DNA from: Lachnospiraceae bacterium
GTDB taxonomy: Bacteria; Bacillota; Clostridia; Lachnospirales; Lachnospiraceae
Length of the DNA: 54,170 nucleotides
NCBI GenBank assembly: GCA_009911195.1
Contig: QXWV01000013.1
Coordinates: 1 to 54,170 of the forward strand
Direction of reading: 5' to 3'
In this document: positions 18,570 to 27,969 of the stretch, piece by piece
Numbering within the stretch: position 1 is the stretch's first letter
How the letters are laid out: every line of letters starts with the position of its first letter
Made by a program: the position numbers and the translations under genes
The notes under the pieces: model-generated
Database searches by the model: none
What the model was told of the DNA's origin: nothing
What the model saw: only the letters and a program-made list of their open reading frames with translations

Positions 18570-20291
18570 TTATAAAACCCGGTAAATTTTATAGCACTTA
18601 TTTTCAAATATACAAGTATAATCCTCCTCCACGATATAATCAAGAATCAAATCCGTCTTTTCCCCTTCCACAATGCCTTCCCCCGGCTCATTATGCAAGA
18701 TAATATCCGGATTCCAGTCCAAATCCATCAGCGCCCTCTCCAACTGTCCGTAAGTATTGCTTGGTATCTCCGGCCATGTAGTAAAAATAGCGGAAGGCGC
18801 GTCCAAAATATAACTAAGCCCTGGGGCATCCCCCCATAGCAGAAGCGGTTTGCTTCCCACACCGTTCTCTTTACAAAAACCTATCAATTCCTGCAAGCTC
18901 TGCCCGTTCTCCTCCGTGGTCATCATGTACTTTAACACCGGGCTGTTTTCCACCTGGAAGGTTCGTTTTTCCCCATAAATCCCATCCCGGAATACATAAG
19001 TACATCCAAAACCAATCCCCTGCACCAATGTCATAAGCAGAATCGCCGCCATAAATGCCCGCCATGGAAAATGCTGGATTTTGTTTTCCGTCCTTTTCCA
19101 TACGCGCCAGCATACCCATAACGTATAGGGGGCTACCAAAAATAAATTATTCATATTCTGGTACGTATAATTATTGCTCCCCAACGGTGTAATCACAATA
19201 ACTATAAGCACCATGGCCGCCAGAATCCGTTCCTTCCTGTCTTTGGAGAAAAATCCCCCGATACCTGTCACACAGCATATTACGGAAAGGATGAGAAACA
19301 GCATCATCCATTGGAAAATGCAGCCTTCATTATAATATCGCAGCGAGTACATCCCTTGTCCCAGGTAAAATCTAAGCAGTATCAAAATCCCCAGGCAATA
19401 CACCCCTTTTTTTGCCCATTCCATCTTCCCTTTCCTGACAGAAAACATCACCATGCCCGCCCCGATACAGGGAATCATATAAGCCATCCATTTCAGTCCA
19501 GCCAGATAAGCGGAAGCCGTGGCAGATACCATCCCTCCCAGCGTATAATCCGAAGCTTCCCCTGCCATTCCGAACAGGCTTGCAATCATGCTGCCGAAAG
19601 CCCCTGCCCCATAATTTACCATAATCACCATGAGAATACTGCCAAATCCCGCCAAGTATCCTGCCATACACAGCCCTGTCCGTTTCAGGACGGCCGAAAT
19701 CTTATCCCTTTGCAGCCATCCGGCAAACCAGACTACCACAATCAGCGCCGCCTCTGCCAGATTGGAAAACCGCACCATCACATTTAAACCGAGGCAAACC
19801 CCTGCCCCCACATAGTAAATTCCCTTCTCCTCCAAAACAGCTTTGCATAAAAGTATGCAGCCCAGGGCAAAGAAAAAATAAGTCAGGTAATTATACAAAA
19901 TCGTTGTAGGACACCAGCATAAGCTGAGGGCGATTACTTCCCCGAAAAACACAAGCCAGGATGGTATCCATTTGGATATTCCATAATAGCAGATAAGTGC
20001 GATAGCCCCCGTCAAAAGCCCTGTATAAAAATTCATCCCAAGCAGAGTATTGCCCATGGGAAGCTTCATCAGAAAAGCCCCTGTTATATTGGCCAGATAA
20101 GTGGCCAACACCCATGTGATATCCATTTCTTCCATAAAACGGTAATATCCGAGGGAATAGGTGGTATCCGATACATCAACCCCCTGGCGAATCAGCATCA
20201 GCGGATACAGAAGAAGCAACAAAGGAAAAATACCCCTTTGCAGGATATCAAAAATTTTATACTTTTTTTCGCTTCCGCCATATCCCTTCAT
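18570..20291 (-). CDS. Polytopic membrane protein, GT-C-like candidate
   Basis: A 573-residue protein with about eleven hydrophobic segments. The first outer loop reads RQGVDVSDTTYSLGYYRFMEE, an acidic motif after helix one as in GT-C enzymes. The C-terminal 150 residues form an outward-facing soluble domain. No named family is recognised. The ATG overlaps the acyltransferase stop as ATGA, so the two are translationally coupled. A glycosyltransferase or sugar-modifying role is inferred only from topology and neighbours. Confidence 0.72.
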   Translation of the reverse strand: MKGYGGSEKKYKIFDILQRGIFPLLLLLYPLMLIRQGVDVSDTTYSLGYYRFMEEMDITWVLATYLANITGAFLMKLPMGNTLLGMNFYTGLLTGAIALICYYGISKWIPSWLVFFGEVIALSLCWCPTTILYNYLTYFFFALGCILLCKAVLEEKGIYYVGAGVCLGLNVMVRFSNLAEAALIVVVWFAGWLQRDKISAVLKRTGLCMAGYLAGFGSILMVIMVNYGAGAFGSMIASLFGMAGEASDYTLGGMVSATASAYLAGLKWMAYMIPCIGAGMVMFSVRKGKMEWAKKGVYCLGILILLRFYLGQGMYSLRYYNEGCIFQWMMLFLILSVICCVTGIGGFFSKDRKERILAAMVLIVIVITPLGSNNYTYQNMNNLFLVAPYTLWVCWRVWKRTENKIQHFPWRAFMAAILLMTLVQGIGFGCTYVFRDGIYGEKRTFQVENSPVLKYMMTTEENGQSLQELIGFCKENGVGSKPLLLWGDAPGLSYILDAPSAIFTTWPEIPSNTYGQLERALMDLDWNPDIILHNEPGEGIVEGEKTDLILDYIVEEDYTCIFENKCYKIYRVL

Positions 20292-21415
20292 CTAAACTCC
20301 TCATCCAATCTGCGCACCCAGTCTGTCGGTTTCGATTTTTCCAAATGCCTTCCTACATAGCGGAAGATATATAGCCGGATACCGTCCACAAAACATCCTG
20401 CTATAAATATTGCCAGCACTGAAACCATTAAGTGAAGGATAAATCCCCACACACCCGCTTCTGCCACCGGGCCGATGAAGTCTTCAATCCACCCTGTCCA
20501 TTCATTGCGGATATCGATATGTTCATGAAACAAATATACGCCAAACGTAAGGGGCGATAATTTTCCGATAAGCCCGGCAAAGAAGCCTTCCGGGATTTTC
20601 ACATAACGGAAAGCCCCAAATAACCCCACTGCCCCCAAAAGGCACAGAATATAATTGTAATGATAGGGAACTTCCGTATAGTACTCAAACAGCCCAGTCC
20701 CCCGGTTTATAAAATATGCCCCTGTTCCAATGGCAAAACTAAGCAGCCCACAAATTATATAAAGCCGCCAGCCCCATTTCCCGTTATCCACCGGTTTCCA
20801 CCCGTACAGCCTGATATATGCCGCCACAAGATAAACGCACAAAAACCAGCCAAAATCATATCCGGCCCTATCCGTCACAAACCGTACCGGAACTATACTT
20901 TTTATACCGCAAAATAAAAGCAGCAGCCCCCCTATGGCAATCTGCAGTTGTTTCTTGTTCATGGTCTTCACCGCCGTATTTAGAAGCGGGGTAAACAAAT
21001 ACAATAACACATAGGAAGCCGCAAACCAATAATGCTCTGTCTCCAGAGGGAAAATATATTGCAGCAGCCTGTATAAATCCCCTCCCTTTCCTGGAAATAT
21101 CCCCGTTCCCATCATAATTAACGGAATCAATACCGCATAAAAAAGTACCTGGCATATCAAAACCAAGACTCTTTTTACCTTAAATCCGGCTTCCACCAGA
21201 AAATAGCCGCTAATCAGCACATATACATTTACTGCCACAATGCAAAAAGATTCTAAAAGCATCCCCAATATCTGCTTGCTGCCCCCTTCGCCTCCCGGCA
21301 TAAGCAGCATTTCTGTATGGCTCAAATAGTGCAGGGTAATCACCATAAGCATAGCAATGATACGCAACAGTTCATAATTCATCTGCCGTTTTCCCCGTTC
21401 TCTGCCTTTCCCCAT
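20288..21415 (-). CDS. Acyltransferase 3 family membrane protein
   Basis: About 375 residues with ten hydrophobic segments. The early motif MNYELLRIIAMLMVITLHY, with an arginine and histidine placed as in OafA/NodX/WcaF-type acyltransferases, and the HYWFAASYVLLYLF segment identify the Acyl_transf_3 family, which moves acetyl or succinyl groups onto surface sugars. The chosen ATG has GGGG six bases before it. An in-frame ATG 12 bases earlier (21427) and a longer extension to 21484 are possible but do not look like family sequence. Together with the MBOAT system at 38-40 kb it gives the locus two separate acylation routes. Confidence 0.88.
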   Translation of the reverse strand: MGKGRERGKRQMNYELLRIIAMLMVITLHYLSHTEMLLMPGGEGGSKQILGMLLESFCIVAVNVYVLISGYFLVEAGFKVKRVLVLICQVLFYAVLIPLIMMGTGIFPGKGGDLYRLLQYIFPLETEHYWFAASYVLLYLFTPLLNTAVKTMNKKQLQIAIGGLLLLFCGIKSIVPVRFVTDRAGYDFGWFLCVYLVAAYIRLYGWKPVDNGKWGWRLYIICGLLSFAIGTGAYFINRGTGLFEYYTEVPYHYNYILCLLGAVGLFGAFRYVKIPEGFFAGLIGKLSPLTFGVYLFHEHIDIRNEWTGWIEDFIGPVAEAGVWGFILHLMVSVLAIFIAGCFVDGIRLYIFRYVGRHLEKSKPTDWVRRLDEEFR

Positions 21416-21539
21416 ATTTAACCCCATTTCTGCGAACTTCTCTGTAACAGAAGCTATTTGCCTTTCAACTGCTTTTCTTTTCATCCTATGTGCAGCCCGC
21501 TTCTTTCATACCACGGCATAATGCTGCATCATTCCCGGC

Positions 21540-21980
21540 TCATGCATCTTTTTTCTTAAACACTAATAATTTGCTGAATATATAATTGGAAACAATGACT
21601 ATTACATTGCACACAAATTTGGAAATCATATTATTGATGCCCGCCAAATCCACCATCACATACATAATTACCAGTTCCATCCCCCCTGTTACTATTCTGG
21701 CTCCTACAAAGGCTGAAAATTCCTTCCAAATGCCCTCTTTATCCTTCACCTTGCTTTTAAATACAAAGCTTCGATTGGTCCAATAGGCAAACAATACCGA
21801 AACTACCCATGCAAACGCTGTAGCTATCAGCACCAGCACAACTTTATCGTCATCAGCACCCAGCACCCGTATTGACAGGGCATAGGCCACCATATTTACC
21901 AGAAACGCCAGGAATCCAAAAAAAAGATAGTTAATGGCCTCTTCGTATTTTTTATACATATCCCATGCAAATTTTATCAT
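21540..21980 (-). CDS. GtrA-like membrane protein
   Basis: A 146-residue protein with four hydrophobic helices, the GtrA/DPMS pattern: NYLFFGFLAFLVNMVAY in helix one, FAYWTNRSFVFKSK after helix two and SNYIFSKLLVFKKK at the end. GtrA proteins are thought to help flip or present polyprenyl-phosphate-linked sugars made by GtrB. Two GtrB-like enzymes are in this window (13870-15333 and 51998-52927). The start overlaps the stop of a 52-codon open frame as ATGA and has AGAGG upstream. Confidence 0.9.
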   Translation of the reverse strand: MIKFAWDMYKKYEEAINYLFFGFLAFLVNMVAYALSIRVLGADDDKVVLVLIATAFAWVVSVLFAYWTNRSFVFKSKVKDKEGIWKEFSAFVGARIVTGGMELVIMYVMVDLAGINNMISKFVCNVIVIVSNYIFSKLLVFKKKDA

Positions 21981-22135
21981 ATTAATCCTCTATTCCAGTT
22001 CCGCATTCGGACTACCAGCACCCTTTCTTCTTCCTCTTTCTCAGAGATTTTCCGGCCGCCCTGCGTCCGTAAACTCTCTGGGGTGCTGTACGTCCTCTTG
22101 CTGTTTCCAGTTCCGCATTCCCAATTTAATATCAT
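21977..22135 (-). CDS. Small ORF (52 aa) coupled to gtrA
   Basis: An open frame of 52 codons fills most of the gap between the ABC transporter gene and gtrA and ends in TGA overlapping the gtrA start (ATGA). AAGG lies ten bases before its ATG. The product would be basic and Glu/Lys/Arg-rich with no membrane helix. It contains two copies of a 16-base sequence (21993-22008 and 22105-22120) read in different frames, which argues that the DNA repeat, rather than the peptide, may be what is conserved. It may be a leader peptide for coupling or a chance frame. Confidence 0.35.
   Translation of the reverse strand: MILNWECGTGNSKRTYSTPESLRTQGGRKISEKEEEERVLVVRMRNWNRGLI
21992..22120 (-). repeat. Pair of 16-nt direct repeats (core GCGGAACTGGAA)
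   Basis: GAATGCGGAACTGGAA occurs perfectly at 21993-22008 and again at 22105-22120, 112 bases apart, both on the minus strand. The first copy immediately precedes the gtrA Shine-Dalgarno site. The core also occurs at 2941-2953 and, with one change, at 29768-29780, again directly before gene starts. Confidence 0.6.
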
Positions 22136-22147
22136 TTCTTTATAACC

Positions 22148-23899
22148 TTAACGCTCCTGGGTTACATGGCCGTTCTCTACGCGGTAGACAATGTCGCATT
22201 TTTCTATTGTCTGCAGGCGGTGGGCAATGATAATCAATGTCTTGCGCCCATGCAGATGATTGATGGAATCCATAATTCCGGCTTCCGTGTCATTATCCAA
22301 TGCGGAAGTGGCTTCATCCAGCACCAATACCTCCGGGTCTTCATAAAGCGCCCTGGCAATGCCAATCCTTTGCCGCTGTCCCCCGGATATACGGATTCCC
22401 CTTTCCCCGATTCCTGTATCCAGCCCCTCCGGCAAGCCTTTGACAAATTCGTCTAACTGGGCTTCCTTCAAAGCCTGCCATACCTTTTCGTCATCAATAT
22501 CCTCATCCCCCCGGCCAAAAGCCACATTTTTGCGTATGGAAGAATCTATCATAAAAATGGTCTGAGGGATATAGCCGATATTTTTCAGCCACGATTCATA
22601 ATGCTCCCTCACTTCCACCCCATCCGCATAAATCCCGCCGGACTGGAGTTCCAAAAGCCCCAGCATGATATCCACCACCGTAGTCTTCCCGGCACCGGAG
22701 GTTCCCACAATGCCCACCGATTTCCCCACCGGGATGCCCATCGTTGCTTTGTCAAAAATCAGCACATCGCTGTTCGGATACTTATAAGTAATATCTTTTA
22801 ACAGGATTTCCTTTTTTACAGGAAGCTTCTCCACAAATTTTTTCTTCCGGTAAGCCTCTTCGTCATAATTTACGCTTTCATCCCGTATTTCATCCTGCAG
22901 GTTATCGGTAACCCCCATAAAAAACGGTTCAAAATAAGCGATGGAAGTCAGGTAATTATTAATCCGGTTTGCGCTGGGTATCAGGCGCATAGCAGCCACC
23001 GCCAGCATGGTTAGCTGGGGCATGATTTCCGTCACAGGCGTACCCTGGGCAATTTGCAGCATCATATATAAAATCATCCCCGCAATCGCCACTGTTTCAA
23101 TTAGCAGACGGGGCGTGGCATTGTACAGATTATATCTTTGCACTGCATTCACATAACCCGCACCGCATTTACAATATTCATTGATAAAGTAGCTTTCTTT
23201 ATTGGCCACCTTAATTTCCTTAATCCCCATTACCGACTGGTCAATCCATTTATACAGGCCGCTGTAAAAGTCCTGGTTCTCTTCCCCTGCTTTTCTCATA
23301 ATCGGCTTTAGAATATATTTAATCAGCAGAATCACACCAATCAACAAAACTGCTACCGTTCCCGTCATCACCACGTCCTGGCTCAGGCAGTACAGGGTCA
23401 GGACAACAAACACAATCACTTCGCTCACTAGCTGTAGCAAACTTAAAATCAGGCCATACATATTATTAACATCCGAGGTGATGCTTCTTTGGATTACAGA
23501 TGTATCCGCATTCAGATAATATTCATAAGGTCTTTGCATAAAATTAATCATCATCCGGCGCGAAGTGGCGAACTGGTTGCTGTATACAAACCGAAACTGC
23601 AATTTATTCTGGAAAAAAAGATAACCATTTTTCAGCGCAAATACACCAATAAGCGCCCCCATAATCAGCATGGAAAACTGAGTCATACTTTCCATATGGA
23701 GGCTGTCATATACTTTTGCCAGCATTTTGCTGTTTTCCAATATATCCGGGTCCATGATGACGCTGGCTGCCTGATAGATTAAGCCTACCCCCATCAATTC
23801 CAGCGCTGCCCCTATCAACATCACTATGACGAGGAAAAGCATAATCCTCTTCTGCTTTTTATCCAATAAAATATTTAACTTCCTTAAAATCTTTCCCAC
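22148..23899 (-). CDS. PglK/MsbA-type ABC transporter, lipid-linked oligosaccharide flippase candidate
   Basis: The 583-residue half-transporter has six membrane helices (about 20-325) fused to an ATPase domain. Walker A is GTSGAGKTT at 399-407, the signature SGGQRQ at 505-510 and Walker B VLVLDE at 524-529. Overall it reads like PglK, which flips undecaprenyl-diphosphate oligosaccharides. No Wzx/MOP-family flippase is visible in the window, so this is the best flippase candidate for the locus. The start is GTG with AGAGG ten bases upstream. A promoter-like sequence lies at 23973-24002, making this the first gene of its unit. Confidence 0.9.
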   Translation of the reverse strand: MGKILRKLNILLDKKQKRIMLFLVIVMLIGAALELMGVGLIYQAASVIMDPDILENSKMLAKVYDSLHMESMTQFSMLIMGALIGVFALKNGYLFFQNKLQFRFVYSNQFATSRRMMINFMQRPYEYYLNADTSVIQRSITSDVNNMYGLILSLLQLVSEVIVFVVLTLYCLSQDVVMTGTVAVLLIGVILLIKYILKPIMRKAGEENQDFYSGLYKWIDQSVMGIKEIKVANKESYFINEYCKCGAGYVNAVQRYNLYNATPRLLIETVAIAGMILYMMLQIAQGTPVTEIMPQLTMLAVAAMRLIPSANRINNYLTSIAYFEPFFMGVTDNLQDEIRDESVNYDEEAYRKKKFVEKLPVKKEILLKDITYKYPNSDVLIFDKATMGIPVGKSVGIVGTSGAGKTTVVDIMLGLLELQSGGIYADGVEVREHYESWLKNIGYIPQTIFMIDSSIRKNVAFGRGDEDIDDEKVWQALKEAQLDEFVKGLPEGLDTGIGERGIRISGGQRQRIGIARALYEDPEVLVLDEATSALDNDTEAGIMDSINHLHGRKTLIIIAHRLQTIEKCDIVYRVENGHVTQER

Positions 23900-23972
23900 G
23901 CGCTAATTACCTCTGCTTCATTTCCACAAACTTCTTCAAATTTTTCTTTCGTCCTGTCATATAGACTGTTAT

Positions 23973-24002
23973 ATTCTACCATACTTTATAAAAAGATTGC
24001 AA
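23973..24002 (-). promoter_or_regulatory. Promoter upstream of the ABC transporter gene
   Basis: On the minus strand TTGCAA (23997-24002) and TAGAAT (23973-23978) are spaced by 18 bases. The leader to the GTG start is about 70 nt and contains a possible 16-codon open frame. A hairpin precedes it at 24022-24049, supporting a unit boundary here. Confidence 0.6.
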
Positions 24003-24021
24003 ATTAAGAATAACCCCGTTT

Positions 24022-24049
24022 CTTTCAGAAAAAATATTCTTTTTGAAAG
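24022..24049 (-). other. Hairpin after the DUF6056-like gene
   Basis: CTTTCA and TGAAAG form a six-base inverted repeat around an A/T-rich loop nine bases past the stop codon of the gene ending at 24058. No uridine run follows on the minus strand, so it is at best a weak terminator. Confidence 0.35.
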
Positions 24050-24057
24050 CCCTTCTT

Positions 24058-25572
24058 TTAGTCCCCTGTCCTAACCACCACTCCCTCTTTCTGGTAGTAC
24101 CTGGCTAATGCCCTGTTTTCCCAGGAATCCGCATAAGGGGTAATGTCGGAAAAATACAAAAGCGCCGGCTGCACCGGAAGCGGCTCTACTTCCAGAATCC
24201 CTTCCGCATCGCTGTTATAAAGCTCTACCCTTTGAGACAGTGCCTCCGCATATGCTTTAGCATTGCCGTTCCTCAAATCCGTAATAGCCGATGTGAAAGC
24301 ATAATAATGGGGTTCGGGTATTATGCATATGCCGGAGGCTACCACAAAAAAGAACGCACAGCCCGCCAGGCAAAGCACGGTATTTTTAGAAAAGCTTCTC
24401 CCGGTACTTTCCTGCCTTCCTCTTCCCTTTTCCCACTGCTTTCTCACCCAGCCGGTCACATATCCCACACATAATGTGAGTACAAGGATATACATAAAGA
24501 AAATCAAAGCCTGCAGCCTTCCTGCTTCTATATTGCCCACTGCAAACAAAGGCGGTGTAATCATAGCCGATACCAGGCCAAATCCAAACAAAACTACCAA
24601 AACCGGATAACCGAAACGGAAATCGGTCCGTTCCGCAATGTGCCAGAAAAGGGGAATCAATATAATAATGAGCAAAAGAATCGGCCATTCGGTCCATTCC
24701 CCCAACACATAGTCCAGCCCATAATACAAAGATACCATCACCGACTTAACTGCTCCCATCCCAGCCGTACCCGATGCACGTACCCTATTGCCAGGCGCGG
24801 CTATGCTCAGTATAAATCCGAGGAAAAAGCATATGGCAGGAATACAAAATGCTTTATACTTTTTTGCTTTTTTCGTACAAACCATAAAGCCCATAGCAAC
24901 TGCCAGCACAATAGTTACATTGAGTGCTGACATCTGGTTCGCCCCTCCCACAAAAAAGCCGAGCACAGATGCCGCAGCCAAATCCCAAACTCTTTTCTTC
25001 CCTTTATCATAAACCGCCTTAATCAATATTCCATAAAAAAACAGAGACATGCCATGGGAAAACGCATAGCATACCGCCCCGCAATACCAATAATAGGCTT
25101 CCACCCTTCCTGCCTGCCCCTGGCATTGAACCGAAATGAACAGCACTAACATAATGACAGACCAAGCCATATACTTGTCCGCCTTAAATACCTTGACGAG
25201 TATATTTTTTAATAAATACGCCGTGGAACAGCTAATCATCCCGAGCATAATCCATGTGGTCAGAAAATACCATCTTTCACCGAATACTCCAGGATGCAGG
25301 GCTACCAGCACCTCCGACGTAAAGCACCCTATCCAGTTAAAATAGTTATCCCATGCCATGAAAACTGCCTGTTTTAACACTTCCCAAACGGAATGGCTGT
25401 TTATCCATGCCAGCCTGCACATATCCCCGGTAGAATAATCGTCCGCACTTGGAAAATTATAACGCGCAATGATAAGCAGCGGAATCAGCGTCAAAAGATA
25501 CGCCACAGCAAGTACTCTGGCTAAAACTTTCGGAGTTACGTATTTCGTCCATTGTTCCACTATTTTTTTCAT
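24058..25572 (-). CDS. Polytopic membrane protein, DUF6056-like
   Basis: The 504-residue protein has about eleven hydrophobic segments and, after helix one, RYNFPSADDYSTGD. The SADDY/SADDF motif is the hallmark I associate with DUF6056 membrane proteins of Firmicute glycan loci. The placement of the paired aspartates matches GT-C transferases. It is the last gene of the pseudaminic-acid operon, following the GT52-like enzyme. A role in transferring a lipid-linked sugar outside the membrane is inference. Confidence 0.75.
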   Translation of the reverse strand: MKKIVEQWTKYVTPKVLARVLAVAYLLTLIPLLIIARYNFPSADDYSTGDMCRLAWINSHSVWEVLKQAVFMAWDNYFNWIGCFTSEVLVALHPGVFGERWYFLTTWIMLGMISCSTAYLLKNILVKVFKADKYMAWSVIMLVLFISVQCQGQAGRVEAYYWYCGAVCYAFSHGMSLFFYGILIKAVYDKGKKRVWDLAAASVLGFFVGGANQMSALNVTIVLAVAMGFMVCTKKAKKYKAFCIPAICFFLGFILSIAAPGNRVRASGTAGMGAVKSVMVSLYYGLDYVLGEWTEWPILLLIIILIPLFWHIAERTDFRFGYPVLVVLFGFGLVSAMITPPLFAVGNIEAGRLQALIFFMYILVLTLCVGYVTGWVRKQWEKGRGRQESTGRSFSKNTVLCLAGCAFFFVVASGICIIPEPHYYAFTSAITDLRNGNAKAYAEALSQRVELYNSDAEGILEVEPLPVQPALLYFSDITPYADSWENRALARYYQKEGVVVRTGD

Positions 25573-25617
25573 CCCTTATCTCCTTTATGGTTTTGCTGCC
25601 TGTGTATCTTTGCCAGC

Positions 25618-26694
25618 CTATATCAGCTCATTCTGCCTGTGCATGTCCGGCGGCTCATACTGGTCCATAAAATCTTCCCCTAAGTATACCATTTCCTCCG
25701 CAAATCGAATTCCATGCACCACAGTGAAGACGGAAATCACACGGCGGAAACGCAACCCCTTTATATAATTCAATACTTCCATAGGAAATTTCCCATCCAG
25801 CACAATGTCATCCGGAAAAACTTTATGGTAATCCAAAATATCCCTGGGGTGGGGCTTAATCAAAACTACCGACTCTTCCCCATCTATGCTTCCGAACTTT
25901 TCAATACAGTCTTTAAAAATCCGTTCCCTCACATCCAGGGCACAAAGCGGTTCTGTTAAAAGCAGAATCTTGTTTTTTCCATTCCCTGCATTTAATTTTT
26001 CCTTTATTTCATCCATATCCTCAATAAATAGATGAACCAGAATCTCTTTCCCTTCCTCATCCAACCCGTCCACCAGCTCTTTTCTCGGCTTTTCAATATA
26101 TTTAGGGCAAGGGTAAGGCAATATGGAAATATCATTTACTTCCATATCCAGGCAATATTTTGCCCAGCCATTTTGGATAAAAATCAGATTCCATGACGCC
26201 AAAAAGGCTTTCAGCCCAAAATGTCCCCTATTATCATATCTGGCCGTATCATATGTGCTAATGCAGTCCAGCCCGTCCTCCAATGCGTGATAATGGATTT
26301 TTTTATAACTTAAATAATAGCCGATAGGGTCCGAATCGCAAAACACATACACATCTTTATATTGCTTAAAGTCCACCGGCACGTAATCCTGCTGCATTTT
26401 TCCGAGCAGCTTGGTATACTTAATTCTCGCAAGCATATTTAGCAAAAGGTTTCCCCTGTCCTTATGGTATTTCATCACCTGGGGGAACTGGATATCCTCT
26501 TTTTCGTCAAACATATATACATTCCCAAAAAGCCCACACTTTAATGCCCGGCTTCTCAAATCGCCAAAGTCATTGGACATTGTGCTAAGCACCAAGTCCG
26601 CATTCTTCCGTTCCCTCCCAGGCAAGTTCAATTCCTTCAGGCAGGCCACATATACATGATAATATGTGTGGCAGACATAAATTCTCTGTTTCAT
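25618..26694 (-). CDS. GT52-like (sialyltransferase-type) glycosyltransferase
   Basis: About 358 residues. It begins MKQRIYVCHTYYHVYVACL, typical of the GT52 / LST-type sialyltransferases and related polysialyltransferase-like families, and contains HALEDGLD near residue 137 and the KPHPRD motif near 280, which bind the CMP part of the donor in related enzymes. Lying directly downstream of pseI, pseF and pseG, it is the best candidate for using CMP-pseudaminic acid as donor. The start is ambiguous: an in-frame ATG at 26706 lies one base after AAGGAG and the chosen ATG 13 bases after it. Confidence 0.78.
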   Translation of the reverse strand: MKQRIYVCHTYYHVYVACLKELNLPGRERKNADLVLSTMSNDFGDLRSRALKCGLFGNVYMFDEKEDIQFPQVMKYHKDRGNLLLNMLARIKYTKLLGKMQQDYVPVDFKQYKDVYVFCDSDPIGYYLSYKKIHYHALEDGLDCISTYDTARYDNRGHFGLKAFLASWNLIFIQNGWAKYCLDMEVNDISILPYPCPKYIEKPRKELVDGLDEEGKEILVHLFIEDMDEIKEKLNAGNGKNKILLLTEPLCALDVRERIFKDCIEKFGSIDGEESVVLIKPHPRDILDYHKVFPDDIVLDGKFPMEVLNYIKGLRFRRVISVFTVVHGIRFAEEMVYLGEDFMDQYEPPDMHRQNELI

Positions 26695-26733
26695 GTTGGC
26701 AAACATGCTCCTTTTTCGTATGATAAGGAATTT

Positions 26734-27957
26734 CTATAATTGCGGAACAAGCTCCACACGAATACCGGCTAATGCCCTCTTCCCGATTTCCATCGCTTCT
26801 TCCGGAGTATTCCCTACAGTAATAATATGACCCAGCCTGTCATTGCTGGACTTTGTTCCATTTATCCCATCTCCCGGCTTTTTGTAAAAAATGATTTCCT
26901 CCACCCCTGCCAGGCTGCGTACTTCCTCATCGGCCTCCAGGCTGCGGATAATACCTTCCCCGCCCTGGATGAAATGAATAGCGGCCCCTCTTTGCCACTT
27001 TGCCCCTAAGTCCGGTTTTTCCCCGGTGGCCAGCAATACGGAAGCCCCCACCAGGTCCACCCCGGTAGAAAGGGGAACTAACCTTGAAGTGATAAAATCC
27101 CCGCCCAGCCGGGCTGCGATTTCTACAATTTTCGCCCCATCCTCTGTCACTTTTATCTCCGTATGGGATGGGCCATTTTGCAGCCCTATCGCTTCTATCG
27201 CCTGCAAGGCCACCTTTTTTATCTGTTCCTGCACCTCTTCACCAAGGCGGCTCGGTTCGCAATGGGCTATTTCTACAAAATAAGGCGGCTCGGTAATATA
27301 TTTATCCGTAATCGCTATGATAGTAGTCTCCCCTTCCACCGTCATCGCCTCTACGCTAACCTCCGGCCCGGCCATAAATTCCTCCACCATCACCGTACCA
27401 TTGCGGGAATTCCCTTTGCTGTATTCATAGATTTCCCCCAATTCCTGCCGCTTCCCCTCATCCAGCAGCACCACACCCCTGCTCCCGGCATTATCCGCCG
27501 GTTTCACAATGCACCGCCCGTCCAGGGCTTCCACCGCCGTCTGAAAGCTTTCCAAATCCTGTACCGCATAATATGCCGGAATGGGTATCCCCTTCTCCTT
27601 TAACCGATTCCTCATATGGCTTTTAATAGTGGCACACAGGGAATCCTTATAGGGCAAATCCGGCCTTTTCCCCAATTTCTCGTTCACATAGGCCGCCGTC
27701 CTCACCGGGCCGTCGCTGGTAGAAGTAATGACCACATCCGGCTTGTAAATAAGCGCCTGGCGATACACTTCCTCCATATCCAGGGTACTCACCACCAGCT
27801 TTACATCCGCCAGTGGAAATCCTACCGCATTTTCGTCATAATCCACAAGAATAACCTGGTATCCCAGTTCTTTTGCCTTTTTAATCGCCGGAACCTGCAA
27901 CGCGCTGGCTCCCAGAATCATCATTTTCTTCCCGCTTCCATTCTCCTTTTTCTCCAT
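26734..27957 (-). CDS. ATP-grasp ligase (PurK/CarB-like) in the pse operon
   Basis: The 407-residue protein has a preATP-grasp Rossmann domain (KMMILGASALQVPAIKKAKELGY), a central ATP-grasp with IVKPADNAGSRGV at about 149-161, EEFMAGPEVSVEA, and the metal-binding region KIVEIAARLGGDF at about 270-282. A C-terminal domain contains LGHIITVG. It resembles ATP-grasp amino-acid or carboxylate ligases found in nonulosonic-acid loci. No PseH acetyltransferase is in the pse set, so this enzyme may acylate the amino sugar or the final nonulosonate. That is inference. It is spaced 12 nt after pseI and has GGGAAGG four bases before its ATG. Confidence 0.82.
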   Translation of the reverse strand: MEKKENGSGKKMMILGASALQVPAIKKAKELGYQVILVDYDENAVGFPLADVKLVVSTLDMEEVYRQALIYKPDVVITSTSDGPVRTAAYVNEKLGKRPDLPYKDSLCATIKSHMRNRLKEKGIPIPAYYAVQDLESFQTAVEALDGRCIVKPADNAGSRGVVLLDEGKRQELGEIYEYSKGNSRNGTVMVEEFMAGPEVSVEAMTVEGETTIIAITDKYITEPPYFVEIAHCEPSRLGEEVQEQIKKVALQAIEAIGLQNGPSHTEIKVTEDGAKIVEIAARLGGDFITSRLVPLSTGVDLVGASVLLATGEKPDLGAKWQRGAAIHFIQGGEGIIRSLEADEEVRSLAGVEEIIFYKKPGDGINGTKSSNDRLGHIITVGNTPEEAMEIGKRALAGIRVELVPQL

Positions 27958-27969
27958 ATAACCTTCCCC

